64,000 nt of DNA, from contig NZ_CP076132.1 in assembly GCF_018736045.1 (NCBI RefSeq), forward strand, positions 1,597,501 through 1,661,500, read 5' to 3'. This DNA comes from Flammeovirga yaeyamensis. GTDB taxonomy: Bacteria; Bacteroidota; Bacteroidia; Cytophagales; Flammeovirgaceae. The notes below the pieces were generated by a model, which was not told the origin of the DNA, did not search any database, and saw only the letters and a program-made list of their open reading frames with translations. Numbering within the stretch: the first letter of the stretch is position 1; each line of letters begins with the position of its first letter. Made by a program: the position numbers and the translations under genes. This document shows positions 1-8,392 of this stretch, in pieces.

Positions 1-1352
1 ACCAAATAACCTACAGCACTATTATCAAGCTTTCGTCGCTTAAGAAAAGCCAATTCTCTTTCACAGAGTGTCCTCGCATCTGAAAATCTACCGACCATAA
101 GGAACAGTTCAGATAAAGAACAAAGTGCTTCTGTATAGTGCTGAGTGAAGAATATTTTTTCTTGTAAAACAATGGAAAGAAGCTCGGTAAATCTTAATTC
201 CGATTGCACATATTCTCCTTTTATTAAATGTATTTCTCCTCGAAGTCTTAGTTCGAAAAAGCGGAGTTCTAGATCGTAGGATTGAATGTGTTCCCCTTTT
301 TCTAAGTAATGGGAAGCCGTTTTTGTATTCCCCTTTTTTAAGTAAATATCGGATAGATGTAAGTAGGCTTCTTTTAATAATAGAGGGTCGCCATCGACAT
401 GGTCGAATTTATCGACCACCAACTTAAAGTACTCTTCGGATTGTGGAAATTTATTTTCCTCTTTATATACATCTGCAAGTTTGAAATACACTTTTAGGGT
501 GGTAATATGATTTTGCCCAAATATCTCTTTTCTTAAGGTTAGGCACTTATTGTAGTGCTTTTCGGACAATTTAAATTGTCCTTGCATATAGTATGCATCA
601 CCTATAGTAGAGAGTAAATCAAGGTAACTGGGGTTTCTTTCTCTCCCTTTTGACTCATAAGTCTCTTTTAACTCGGTGAGTGTTTTAATCACATCAAAAT
701 TCTTGTTGTAAGAAGCAATAAACATATTGGCCATGTGTAATTGAATCCATTCATCATCAATGGAATTTTCGAAACCGATACGTTCTTTTTCATGATTGAA
801 ATTCTGAATTCTACTTTTTATAAACAGCTTTTCACTCTCTTCATATTCTTTAAAATTCTGATGTATGATGGCTCTATTGATGGAGCAATAAATATTATCG
901 GGATGCTCTTTTGATAAAGTTTTAATGTAGATCATCTCAGCCTCATCGACTAATGAAATAGCTTGAAATGTCTGATCGAGCATGAGTAAACAGAAGGCTT
1001 TATAATTAAGGGCCAATGCATAGTCAGGGTAGAGCCAACCAGAAGCTTTGTTCATAATTTCTAAAGCTCTGTCGATTTGCTTAATGGCAGTGGAATATTC
1101 ATGGCGGATAATGGCTTGTTCGGTAGAAACGATCAAAGGGATAACCACTTCGATACTTTCGTTGCCATATTTTTGGACGGATTGGTTGATCCATTGTTTG
1201 GATATGTCTTTAGCCTCCCAAATCTTACCTTCTTCTTGGAGCTGGTGGATGAGTTGGGGAGAGTAGTCTTTATTTTTTTGTGCTAATGAGATTGGAGTAT
1301 TTATAAAATAAAGAAAATAACTACAGAGTATAAGTAGAGAATTAGGTTTCAA
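1..1352 (-). CDS. Tetratricopeptide-repeat protein, exported N-terminus, C-terminus cut by window edge
   Basis: Reading the minus strand from a TTG at 1352 gives an unbroken frame to the window edge (about 450 residues). It opens with a hydrophobic signal-like stretch ending in SLAQ and continues as helical tetratricopeptide repeats, for example YPDYALALNYKAFCL, SYLDLLSTIGDAYYMQGQF and ALCSLSELFLMVGRFSDA. An in-frame TAA lies about 30 nt upstream and there is no ATG between, so TTG is the likely start. In Bacteroidota, exported TPR arrays of this kind are often followed by a membrane helix and a histidine kinase or LuxR-type DNA-binding domain; that part would lie outside the window, so the output function cannot be told. 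TPR identity is solid, role unknown. Confidence 0.75.
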   Translation of the reverse strand, partial: MKPNSLLILCSYFLYFINTPISLAQKNKDYSPQLIHQLQEEGKIWEAKDISKQWINQSVQKYGNESIEVVIPLIVSTEQAIIRHEYSTAIKQIDRALEIMNKASGWLYPDYALALNYKAFCLLMLDQTFQAISLVDEAEMIYIKTLSKEHPDNIYCSINRAIIHQNFKEYEESEKLFIKSRIQNFNHEKERIGFENSIDDEWIQLHMANMFIASYNKNFDVIKTLTELKETYESKGRERNPSYLDLLSTIGDAYYMQGQFKLSEKHYNKCLTLRKEIFGQNHITTLKVYFKLADVYKEENKFPQSEEYFKLVVDKFDHVDGDPLLLKEAYLHLSDIYLKKGNTKTASHYLEKGEHIQSYDLELRFFELRLRGEIHLIKGEYVQSELRFTELLSIVLQEKIFFTQHYTEALCSLSELFLMVGRFSDARTLCERELAFLKRRKLDNSAVGYL

Positions 1353-1449
1353 GGGGCAGAAAGTGTTATTTATAGATCTACCTTAATTTAAAAAAACTTC
1401 TTGATATAAAGGTAACTATGTAAGTTTGAGTGTGTTATTGATTAATTAA

Positions 1450-1486
1450 AAAAAGGGACCGTCACCAAAAGTAACAGCCCCTTTTA
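1450..1486 (-). terminator. Rho-independent terminator after the META lipoprotein gene
   Basis: Read on the minus strand, AAAAGGGGCTGTTAC and GGTGACGGTCCCTTTTTT form an imperfect stem with a TTTT loop and end in a T run, just after the stop of the gene at 1528-2529. Confidence 0.75.
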
Positions 1487-1527
1487 CATGGGTATTTTGA
1501 AGCACCCATATCTATTTTAATCTCTAA

Positions 1528-2529
1528 TTATTTCTTTTTCGCCTTTAAGATCACTTGCTTTCCAGAAAGTAATTGTAACTCACCATCAACAATTTGATAG
1601 TTGTCAACAAGATCAATCTTAGCAAAGAAAACGTGCTCTACTTCATTGTTAGCACACATTTTTCTTGTTGCCATTAATGGTCCAACTTTGATGTCATATG
1701 AATAAGCATCTAATTTTACTTTCCCATTAAAGTTGTTACAGCTACCGCTTCCGCTAGCGTCTCCATCTTTGCTGATCATAATATTAGGGACATTTCCATT
1801 GAAATCGTCTACAACTTCGATGAAAGTGAATTCCCAGTTTTTATAAAGATCTCTATGGTTTACACCACGCTTTGCAGTAACAAGAACTTCATCGTCCTTT
1901 TTTAGTGTAATCATATCACCATCGATATCAAATTTATTGAAGTTCTCTAAGATCTTACCTAAAGCTCTTTCTTGTTCTGCTACTTCTTCACAGAACATCA
2001 TTGTCGACATGAATGGACCCGATTTTAATTCATCTTTTTCAGCATCATAATCTAAAGCACCACCTAAGCCGTTGCAACCAGCATAACCATTTATTCTATT
2101 CGATTTTGTATCAAAATAGATATATGTTTTTAAAGGATCAGCATCTAAATCGCCTAATTTAGAGATTACCCAAGTACCCTCTAATAACATTAGCTTATCT
2201 TGTTTCTCGTTCACGACTTTAACTAATTTATAACGTAGTGATGATGCATCTGCAGGAGGATTGTCTACTTTAACTATCGCTACCTCTAATACAGATTCGA
2301 CACCTACTTTATGATCAAACCCTTCGATTTTACCGTAAAAGTTTTTCCATTCAGTATCTCCATCTTCTTTAATTAATAAGCATTCTTGAGGCCCAACGCC
2401 TGTACATTCTGTAGTTTTAGCACTTACAGTAATCGTTTTGGTTTCAGATTTTGGTGATTTTGTTGAAGCACAAGCAGTTACTATTAGAGTAATTAGTAAT
2501 GCAATACTAAGTTTCATATTATTTGTCAT
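1528..2529 (-). CDS. Lipoprotein with DUF4377 and two META (HslJ-like) domains
   Basis: Predicted outer-membrane or periplasmic lipoprotein of 333 residues. The signal ends in a lipobox (LIVTAC) with the acceptor Cys at about residue 20. Residues about 35-110 match the DUF4377 pattern (CTGVGPQECLLIK, NPPADASSLRYKLV). Two META/HslJ-like domains follow: about 115-215, with GYAGCNGLGG and a later MFCEE, and about 225-330, with GSGSCNNFNGK and RKMCANNEVE. META domains are small beta structures with paired cysteines, linked in E. coli HslJ to heat and novobiocin resistance; the biochemical role is not established. An internal Met at residue 5 (2517) gives a more usual short n-region and may be the true start. 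It has its own terminator and stands alone. Confidence 0.85.
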   Translation of the reverse strand: MTNNMKLSIALLITLIVTACASTKSPKSETKTITVSAKTTECTGVGPQECLLIKEDGDTEWKNFYGKIEGFDHKVGVESVLEVAIVKVDNPPADASSLRYKLVKVVNEKQDKLMLLEGTWVISKLGDLDADPLKTYIYFDTKSNRINGYAGCNGLGGALDYDAEKDELKSGPFMSTMMFCEEVAEQERALGKILENFNKFDIDGDMITLKKDDEVLVTAKRGVNHRDLYKNWEFTFIEVVDDFNGNVPNIMISKDGDASGSGSCNNFNGKVKLDAYSYDIKVGPLMATRKMCANNEVEHVFFAKIDLVDNYQIVDGELQLLSGKQVILKAKKK

Positions 2530-2908
2530 AATTCACTGTGTAGTTATGAATAATCTTTTTGATTTTAGAACGGATAAAAGGTTAATATTTACATTCTCTC
2601 GTTCGTTGAATTTTATTTAACGAGTAAAATTATTTATGTGTCTATAAATTAAGGAAGGAAAAGGGGTTAAACAAAGTTAAAAGAAAATTCTTTCCATTTA
2701 TACGGTTGTATTACAGTCATTTAATGCTCTATTTATATAAATGAAGTGTAGGTTGTTAAAAGTGAATGAATATCAAAAAATAGCCTTTTAAAAAAAAATA
2801 TAGAATTGTTGTCCTAACTTCGGATTCAATTGTCTTACTTTGTGATAAGGAAGGTATTTTCTCAACAAGGATTCCTTCAATAGAATGAGAGTGTAAAGCG
2901 ACAAATAT
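2530..2908. other. 379-bp divergent intergenic region
   Basis: AT-rich spacer between two divergent lipoprotein genes, holding both leaders. A 7-base TTACTTTG near 2835-2842 resembles a Bacteroidota -7 box for the rightward gene but lacks one base and a clear -33 box. I see no RNA gene or ORF. Confidence 0.4.
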
Positions 2909-3274
2909 ATGAAAACAACAATCTATACTTTATTATTGAGTATGGTTTGTCTTCTATTCGGTTCATGTGATTCTGAAGAATCGAAATTAACATCTTGTGA
3001 TCACAGTAATATTGGGGAACGATACCAATATTATTCCGATGTGTTTTTAGAAGCTTTAGCAAAGAGCGATTGTGAAGCGATAAATGAACAATCAGAAGAT
3101 GCTTTGGAGTTTATAAATGCGAATCAGAATTGTTTAGTTATTTATATGGTTCTTCAAGAAGGGAATAATGTAAATGATGAAAAAGAAGCCAATTTGATTA
3201 TAGAAGACATGAAATCTCAAATACAGACGATTCAATACAGTTGTGATGTAGAGAATTTGCCTGTGAGAAGGTAA
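2909..3274 (+). CDS. Small hypothetical lipoprotein
   Basis: 121-residue protein with a typical lipoprotein signal: MKTTIYTLLLSMVCLLFGSC, Cys20 being the lipidation site. The mature part is acidic and helical with four further cysteines (at about 29, 49, 68 and 114). I recognise no family. It is followed at once by a perfect 12-bp terminator, so it is a single-gene unit. Function unknown. Confidence 0.7.
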   Translation: MKTTIYTLLLSMVCLLFGSCDSEESKLTSCDHSNIGERYQYYSDVFLEALAKSDCEAINEQSEDALEFINANQNCLVIYMVLQEGNNVNDEKEANLIIEDMKSQIQTIQYSCDVENLPVRR

Positions 3275-3297
3275 AATCTAGTCAATAGATTTAAAGA

Positions 3298-3338
3298 AAA
3301 GACCGATAATGGAAAGTAACCTTATCGGTCTTTCTTAT
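3298..3338 (+). terminator. Rho-independent terminator, 12-bp perfect stem
   Basis: AAAGACCGATAA (3298-3309) pairs with TTATCGGTCTTT (3322-3333), followed by a T-rich tail. It ends the small lipoprotein gene. The A-tract before the stem means it could also work on the other strand. Confidence 0.9.
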
Positions 3339-3355
3339 TTTCAAAGAATTATGTT

Positions 3356-3363
3356 TACTTTTG
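3356..3363 (+). promoter_or_regulatory. Bacteroidota -7 promoter box for the PfkB kinase gene
   Basis: TACTTTTG fits the TAnnTTTG consensus; the -33 region would fall on TTTC in the tail of the preceding terminator, a weak match. The predicted transcription start near 3370 leaves a leader of about 60 nt. Confidence 0.55.
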
Positions 3364-3432
3364 CAGACTAATAGGATCAGATTTATTGAAGTCTGTATCA
3401 ATCTAAAAAACTGAAATAAATAAAAATATCAT

Positions 3433-4341
3433 ATGAGTTTGTTAACTGTAGGTTCTGTAGCTTTTGATGCTATCGAGACTCCTTTTGGAAAAACAGATAA
3501 AATTATCGGTGGAGCAGGTACATATATTTCTATCTCTTCATCATTCTTTACAAAGCCTGTAAATGTTGTTGCTGTAGTAGGTGATGACTTTCCTGAGGAA
3601 TACATCAAAACGCTAGAAAGCCAAGGTATTAACACAGACGGTCTTCAAGTAAAAGAAGGTGAAAAAACGTTCTTCTGGGCAGGGAAATATCATAACGATA
3701 TGAACTCAAGAGACACTTTGGTAACTGAATTGAATGTATTGGAGCACTTCGATCCAATCGTTCCTGCAAATTACCAAGATGCTCAATATGTAATGTTGGG
3801 TAACCTTTCTCCTCAAGTACAATCGACTGTTATCGAGCGTTTGGAAAACAGACCAAAGTTAGTTGTTATGGATACAATGAACTTCTGGATGGACATCGCT
3901 TGGGACGATCTAATGAAAACAATTTCTATGGTAGATGTTCTTTCTATCAACGATGAGGAAGCACGTCAACTTTCTAAAGAATATTCTTTAAGAAAAGCAG
4001 CAAAGAAAATCATGGAAATGGGACCAAAGTACTTGATCATCAAAAAAGGTGAGCACGGTGCATTGTTATTCCACGAAGACAAAGTATTCTCAGCGCCAGC
4101 TTTACCATTGGAAGAAGTATTCGATCCAACAGGAGCAGGTGATACTTTTGCAGGTGGCTTTATTGGTTACTTAGCAAAAACAGATGATATCTCTTTCGAT
4201 AACATGAAAAAGGCAGTGATCTACGGATCAGCTATGGCCTCTTTCTGTGTGGAAAAATTCGGTACAGACCGTTTGTTAGAAATCACAGAAGCTGATTTAG
4301 AAGCGAGAGTAAAAGAATTCGAGGAACTAACAGTTTTCTAA
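3433..4341 (+). CDS. PfkB/ribokinase-family sugar kinase
   Basis: 302-residue cytosolic kinase of the PfkB (ribokinase) family, ATP-dependent phosphorylation of a sugar or nucleoside hydroxyl. The N-terminal glycine motif GGAGTYIS (about 27-34) and the C-terminal signature DPTGAGDTFAGGF (about 235-247) are both present; the second Asp in GAGDT is the catalytic base. NDEEARQL (about 173-180) matches the conserved N-x-x-E region. Substrate cannot be assigned from sequence: close relatives are usually annotated only as sugar kinase. It has its own promoter box and a strong terminator and stands alone. Confidence 0.9.
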   Translation: MSLLTVGSVAFDAIETPFGKTDKIIGGAGTYISISSSFFTKPVNVVAVVGDDFPEEYIKTLESQGINTDGLQVKEGEKTFFWAGKYHNDMNSRDTLVTELNVLEHFDPIVPANYQDAQYVMLGNLSPQVQSTVIERLENRPKLVVMDTMNFWMDIAWDDLMKTISMVDVLSINDEEARQLSKEYSLRKAAKKIMEMGPKYLIIKKGEHGALLFHEDKVFSAPALPLEEVFDPTGAGDTFAGGFIGYLAKTDDISFDNMKKAVIYGSAMASFCVEKFGTDRLLEITEADLEARVKEFEELTVF

Positions 4342-4362
4342 TTGAATTCTTAACGATATATT

Positions 4363-4394
4363 AGGGACATTACTAAAGTGATGTCCCTTTTTTT
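4363..4394 (+). terminator. Terminator whose T run touches the next start codon
   Basis: AGGGACAT (4363-4370) pairs perfectly with ATGTCCCT (4381-4388), followed by seven T residues (4388-4394). The next base is the A of the ATG of the TatD-like gene. Confidence 0.85.
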
Positions 4395-5060
4395 ATGATC
4401 TATTTTAACGCACATACACATCATCCGAGTAAGGAAAATGAGCTGGGATTAAGAAATAATTTTATTCAGTCTTTCCATTCTGTTTCTGATGAAAAACTCC
4501 AATCATCGGGAATACATCCTTGGCATATACAAGAAGTAGATATAGCGACTTGCTTTGACGAATTAACTCAGGTGATACATCAAATAGATGCGGTTGGAGA
4601 ATGTGGTTTAGATAGAGTGATTGATGTAGATTGGGAGCATCAAAAAGAGATTTTCATCCGGCATATTGACTTATCAGAAAAACATCATTTACCCTTAATC
4701 ATTCATTCCGTTAGGAGTTATCCTGATGTTCTTCAAATAAAGAAACAACAAAAGTGTGTACAACCTTGGGTGATACATGGTTTTACTGGAAATACACAAA
4801 CCGCAGATCAGCTGATAAAAAATGGATGCTACTTATCTTTTGGAACACAATTCATGAAAGGGCACAAAAAAACAATACAAGCACTACTTGATGTTGACCC
4901 TAATTATGTATTCTTCGAGACAGATGATGCTGCTGAATTATCAATTAAGACGGTATATAAACAGGCTTCTGCTTTATTAAAAGTAGAGGAAGATGAATTA
5001 ATCAGCCAAAAACTTGAAATTGCTTCGAAGATTTTTCCCAAAATTAAAGGACTTCTTTAA
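4395..5060 (+). CDS. TatD-family metal-dependent hydrolase
   Basis: 221-residue TIM-barrel hydrolase of the TatD family (metal-dependent DNase/phosphodiesterase fold). Metal-ligand motifs are visible in order: HTHH near the N-terminus (residues 7-10), GECGLD (about 68-73, bridging Glu), IIHSVR (His near 102), VIHGFTG (His near 128) and ETDDA (Asp near 176). It is shorter than the usual 255-265 residues of TatD. The start is fixed by the HTHH motif, which in the family sits within ten residues of the N-terminus; this places the ATG directly against a terminator T run. Exact substrate unknown. Confidence 0.85.
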   Translation: MIYFNAHTHHPSKENELGLRNNFIQSFHSVSDEKLQSSGIHPWHIQEVDIATCFDELTQVIHQIDAVGECGLDRVIDVDWEHQKEIFIRHIDLSEKHHLPLIIHSVRSYPDVLQIKKQQKCVQPWVIHGFTGNTQTADQLIKNGCYLSFGTQFMKGHKKTIQALLDVDPNYVFFETDDAAELSIKTVYKQASALLKVEEDELISQKLEIASKIFPKIKGLL

Positions 5061-5065
5061 ATTTG
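5058..5065 (+). promoter_or_regulatory. -7 promoter box overlapping a stop codon
   Basis: TAAATTTG fits TAnnTTTG exactly; its first three bases are the TAA stop of the TatD-like gene. The predicted start of transcription is about 20 nt before the tcdA ATG at 5095. Confidence 0.5.
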
Positions 5066-5094
5066 CCCCCGAATTTTAAACACTATTCAGAATT

Positions 5095-5814
5095 ATGGGA
5101 CATTGGCAAGAAAGAACTGAGCTTTTAGTGGGCACAGAAGGATTAGATACATTAGGTAAAGCACACGTATTAATTATTGGTGTAGGTGGCGTTGGTGGTT
5201 TTGCTGCTGAGGCAATTGGTAGAGCTGGCGTTGGTAAAATTACTTTGGTTGATGGAGACGTGATCGAACAAAGTAATAGAAACCGTCAGATTGCAGCCTT
5301 GATTTCTACAGACGGAATGCCAAAAGCAGAAGTGATTGGCAATAGAATTAAAGATGTAAATCCGAATGTCGACTTGGATGTTCAGAAAATCTACTTGGAT
5401 GGGGAGAACATCAAAGAGTTGTTACTTGCACATAAATATGATTATGTGATCGAATGTATCGATACACTTGCTCCAAAAATGGACGTGATCAGAACAGCGA
5501 TCCAAAATAATATCAAAATTGTTAGTTCAATGGGAGCAGGTGGACGAATGGATCCAACCCAAACAAAAGTGGCGCGTTTGAAGGATACATATAACTGTCA
5601 GCTAGCACAGAAAATTAGAAAGAGAATCAAAGAGAAGAGTATCAAAAGAAAGCTTAAGGTGGTGTACTCTCCCGAATTAATTGATAAATCGAAAGTGAAA
5701 ACAGTGGAAGGAGTACTGCATAAAGCATCTACTATTGGAACTATTTCCTATATGCCAGCCGTTTTTGGTTTAACATGTGCTTCTGTAGCCATTCGTGGAA
5801 TTTTGGAGGACTAA
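5095..5814 (+). CDS. tcdA: tRNA threonylcarbamoyladenosine dehydratase
   Basis: 239-residue E1/ThiF-like protein. TcdA (CsdL/YgdL) uses ATP to cyclise N6-threonylcarbamoyl-adenosine at position 37 of tRNAs that read ANN codons. The Rossmann nucleotide loop GVGGVGGFAAE (about 29-39), the VDGD strand end (about 52-55), the SNRNRQ arginine motif (about 60-65) and the ECIDTLAPK segment are all typical. Length is close to the family norm of 240-270. It has a promoter box overlapping the preceding stop codon. Confidence 0.9.
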   Translation: MGHWQERTELLVGTEGLDTLGKAHVLIIGVGGVGGFAAEAIGRAGVGKITLVDGDVIEQSNRNRQIAALISTDGMPKAEVIGNRIKDVNPNVDLDVQKIYLDGENIKELLLAHKYDYVIECIDTLAPKMDVIRTAIQNNIKIVSSMGAGGRMDPTQTKVARLKDTYNCQLAQKIRKRIKEKSIKRKLKVVYSPELIDKSKVKTVEGVLHKASTIGTISYMPAVFGLTCASVAIRGILED

Positions 5815-5964
5815 AAGGTGCTTAAAGTCATCATAAATTTTTGGCGTTTTTGTCACATAATAAAAATAGTATTGGTTTTACTTGTCAGACACGATGAACA
5901 TGTATAGAAAATCTTTCATGTGGTGTTAGAACTTAACTAAACCTTATTTTACACATTATACGTA

Positions 5965-6558
5965 ATGATCAGATTATTATTCAATTTTTTTTATTGGTTA
6001 AATGGCTGGAAGTTAAACATTCATCATATACCTGTTGAAACCATGAAAAGAAGTGTCTTTTTAGCAGCCCCTCATACAACCAACTGGGACGCTGTGTACA
6101 TGGTGGCTTGTATGAGAAAGATTGGTATTAAATTAAGGTTTGCCATTAAGAAAGATTGGATCAAGTTTCCTTTGAATATTGCATTAAGTCCAATGGGGGC
6201 GGTTGGAATAGATAGAAGTCCTAAAGTTGCAGGAGAAAAAAGGTTGAGTATGGTAGAAGCGATGGCCAATCTTTTTGAAACCAACAAGGAATTGGCATTA
6301 GTGATACCTCCAGAGGGGTCAAGGTCTTTAAGAGAAGAATGGAAATCGGGTTTTTACTATGTAGCATTAACTGCAAAAGTGCCTATTCTTTTAGCTTATT
6401 TAGATTATGAGAAAAAAGAAGGGGGAATTATTGAAGCTTTTGAGCCTACTGGCGATATAGACGCGGATATGAAATACATAACGAAAGTGTATCAAGAGTT
6501 CGATCCCAAACCAAAATTTCCAGAAATGTATTCTTTAGATAAAAGGTATATTTCTTAA
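5965..6558 (+). CDS. PlsC-like lysophospholipid acyltransferase
   Basis: 197-residue acyltransferase of the glycerolipid (PlsC/LPLAT) superfamily. The catalytic HX4D motif appears as HTTNWD (about 37-42) and the phosphate-binding motif as PPEGSRS (about 115-121). An N-terminal hydrophobic segment suggests membrane association. It is shorter than classic PlsC (about 240) and close to the compact acyltransferases found in many Bacteroidota; the acceptor lipid is not known. It is separated from tcdA by 150 bp and from the serine acetyltransferase by 88 bp, without clear promoter boxes. Confidence 0.85.
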   Translation: MIRLLFNFFYWLNGWKLNIHHIPVETMKRSVFLAAPHTTNWDAVYMVACMRKIGIKLRFAIKKDWIKFPLNIALSPMGAVGIDRSPKVAGEKRLSMVEAMANLFETNKELALVIPPEGSRSLREEWKSGFYYVALTAKVPILLAYLDYEKKEGGIIEAFEPTGDIDADMKYITKVYQEFDPKPKFPEMYSLDKRYIS

Positions 6559-6646
6559 AGTCAGTTTACTTCATTAATATTGTAAACACAAACTACTATT
6601 CTCTCGTAATGTTATTATATAGTAGGTTAGAGGATGATGAAGTAAC

Positions 6647-7462
6647 ATGGAAAAGATTCAAAAAGAAATCATAAATCAGATAAATAAATCGAAATGTATG
6701 TTGCAAATGCCTTCCAAAGCTAAAGCGGAAGAGTTTGTAGACGATATGTTTCGATTTTTATTTCCAGTAGTTTCTGGAGTAGAACAAGGGTATTATGCCT
6801 CAGAATTGGCATTGATACGTTTACAAGGGAAACTTCAAGAACTATTTTTACCTATTCGAGATCAGTTTGATGTGGGCTGTGTAGATGTAACAGAACGATT
6901 TTTTGATGCATTACCTGATATACATCAACGCCTATTAAAAGATGCACAGGCTTGCTTTGATGGTGACCCTGCAGCACAATACATAGAGGAGGTTATTTTA
7001 ACCTATCCAGGGTTCTTTGCTATTTTTGTGTACCGTTTGAGTCATCAATTGTTTAAATGCGAAGTACCTATCGTTCCTAGATTGTTCTCTGAATATGCAC
7101 ACTCTAAAACAGGTATAGATATTCACCCAGGTGCAAGTATTGGCGATCATTTTTGCATTGATCATGGTACTGGTATTGTTGTAGGTGAGACGTGTAACAT
7201 TGGAGACCATGTGAAATTGTATCAAGGCGTTACCTTAGGTGCTTTGAGTGTAAGCAAAGATTTGGCTTCAGTGAAGAGACATCCAACGATTGAAGATCAT
7301 GTTGTGATTTATTCTGGTACTACAATTTTAGGTGGTGATACAGTTATTGGCGAACACTCTATTATTGGTGGTAATGTTTGGTTGACAGAAAGTATAGAAC
7401 CACATTCTACGGTATATACAAAAGCATCTGTGAGTGTTAGACAAAAGGAAAAGAAAGTTTAG
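6647..7462 (+). CDS. cysE: Serine O-acetyltransferase (EpsC/CysE type)
   Basis: 271-residue enzyme that makes O-acetylserine from serine and acetyl-CoA, the first step of cysteine synthesis. The N-terminal half is helical; the C-terminal half is a left-handed beta-helix of hexapeptide repeats with the motifs TGIDIHPGA, GDHFCIDHGTGIVVGE (catalytic His) and KLYQGVTLGA. This longer form matches the EpsC-like enzymes of Bacteroidota rather than short Bacillus CysE. The C-terminus ends in a basic tail (RQKEKKV) without the terminal Ile that lets CysE bind cysteine synthase in enteric bacteria. Confidence 0.92.
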   Translation: MEKIQKEIINQINKSKCMLQMPSKAKAEEFVDDMFRFLFPVVSGVEQGYYASELALIRLQGKLQELFLPIRDQFDVGCVDVTERFFDALPDIHQRLLKDAQACFDGDPAAQYIEEVILTYPGFFAIFVYRLSHQLFKCEVPIVPRLFSEYAHSKTGIDIHPGASIGDHFCIDHGTGIVVGETCNIGDHVKLYQGVTLGALSVSKDLASVKRHPTIEDHVVIYSGTTILGGDTVIGEHSIIGGNVWLTESIEPHSTVYTKASVSVRQKEKKV

Positions 7463-7493
7463 CTAATCAGCTAAGTATATAGATATAGATAGG

Positions 7494-7519
7494 CCCACGA
7501 TTGAAATCGTGGGTTTTTT
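7494..7519 (+). terminator. Rho-independent terminator after cysE
   Basis: CCCACGATT and AATCGTGGG form a 9-bp perfect stem with a two-base centre, followed by six T residues. Confidence 0.9.
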
Positions 7520-7568
7520 ATTGTTGATTTTTATGACTCTAAAGTATCATAAAAATTAGATAGGAGTC

Positions 7569-7604
7569 AAAAAAGGCCATCTCAATACTATTGAGACGGC
7601 CTTT
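7569..7604 (-). terminator. Terminator for the His-rich secreted protein gene
   Basis: On the minus strand AAAGGCCGTCTCAATA pairs (one G.T/A mismatch) with TTGAGATGGCCTTT and is followed by TTTTTT. It lies directly after the stop of the gene at 7625-8152. Confidence 0.85.
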
Positions 7605-7624
7605 ACAAATTTATATATATGTTA

Positions 7625-8152
7625 TTAGTTTTTACATACTTCGAGTTCTCCAAGTGCATTGTTCAAACCGTCCACACCATTGTTTAAATGTGATATAGCG
7701 ATGTGAATATGGTCAATGGCATTGTTTAGATGAGAATGAATTTCTGATACATCATCAGAAAAATGAGCTACACCTAATGTGTTAGAGGCCATATCAAATA
7801 CTTTTTTTGCATCATGGAAAGAGCCATGAGCATCATGTGTTTCACTACCTGCCACGGTACAATGGTTGTATGCCTGACTTTTTGCTTCATGCGTCTCATC
7901 TTTAGCATAATGAGCGTTCTTCATTGCTGCTTCCGCCTCTGATTTAGCGATTTGCATATTTTCTTTGATACAATCGATCGTTGTACAATCAAAACACTCG
8001 CTGATGTAGTGCAATGCGGTTTCAGCACCCTCATGCGAAGATTGATAATAATCGTAGGCTTCGTTGATGTCGTTGACTATTACATGATGTTGAGCAAATA
8101 TAAGAGTCATTGGAACGGTTGTTAAAGAGATAATAAGTATTAGCGTTTTCAT
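7625..8152 (-). CDS. Secreted His-rich helical protein, function unknown
   Basis: 175 residues from the ATG at 8152, chosen because the next residues form a clear signal peptide ending in IFAQ; a frame extension to 8182 would put ten polar residues ahead of it. The mature part appears almost all helical, built of repeated Ala/His/Glu segments, for example AETALHYISECFDC, AAMKNAHYAKDETHEAKSQA and THDAHGSFHDAKKVFD. It holds five cysteines, two as CFDC and CIKE nearby, and an unusual number of histidines, which could bind metal. I recognise no family. It has its own terminator. Confidence 0.7.
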   Translation of the reverse strand: MKTLILIISLTTVPMTLIFAQHHVIVNDINEAYDYYQSSHEGAETALHYISECFDCTTIDCIKENMQIAKSEAEAAMKNAHYAKDETHEAKSQAYNHCTVAGSETHDAHGSFHDAKKVFDMASNTLGVAHFSDDVSEIHSHLNNAIDHIHIAISHLNNGVDGLNNALGELEVCKN

Positions 8153-8336
8153 AGGTTTATTCGGTTTATAAGTGGGTAACAAAGCAGAACTTTGAAATGT
8201 GCGATAAATTAGAAAAGTGCAATTACTTTGTTTTAATATTTCAATTTAGGGTATAGAATGCTTTAATTAGTACTACTATTTTTAACTGGGTAATATCAAA
8301 TAAAATGATTAATTGATAATAAAAAGAGTAGGCAAT

Positions 8337-8365
8337 AAAAAAGTCACCTCATTTCTGAAGTGACT
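8337..8365 (-). terminator. Terminator of the J-domain/PspA operon
   Basis: On the minus strand AGTCAC (8360-8365 in reverse) pairs with GTGACT (8342-8347 in reverse), followed by a run of T residues; located 28 bp after the pspA stop codon. Confidence 0.75.
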
Positions 8366-8392
8366 ACTATATATTCTTTAAAAAACCACTAT

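Noticed and set aside
1048-1286. Short plus-strand frames inside the TPR gene
   Set aside because: They are antisense shadows of the clear minus-strand TPR protein, with no start context or family.
2598-2624. CTCGTT/AACGAG inverted repeat near the META gene
   Set aside because: Six-base arms in AT-rich spacer, no promoter or T run in a fitting place; likely chance.
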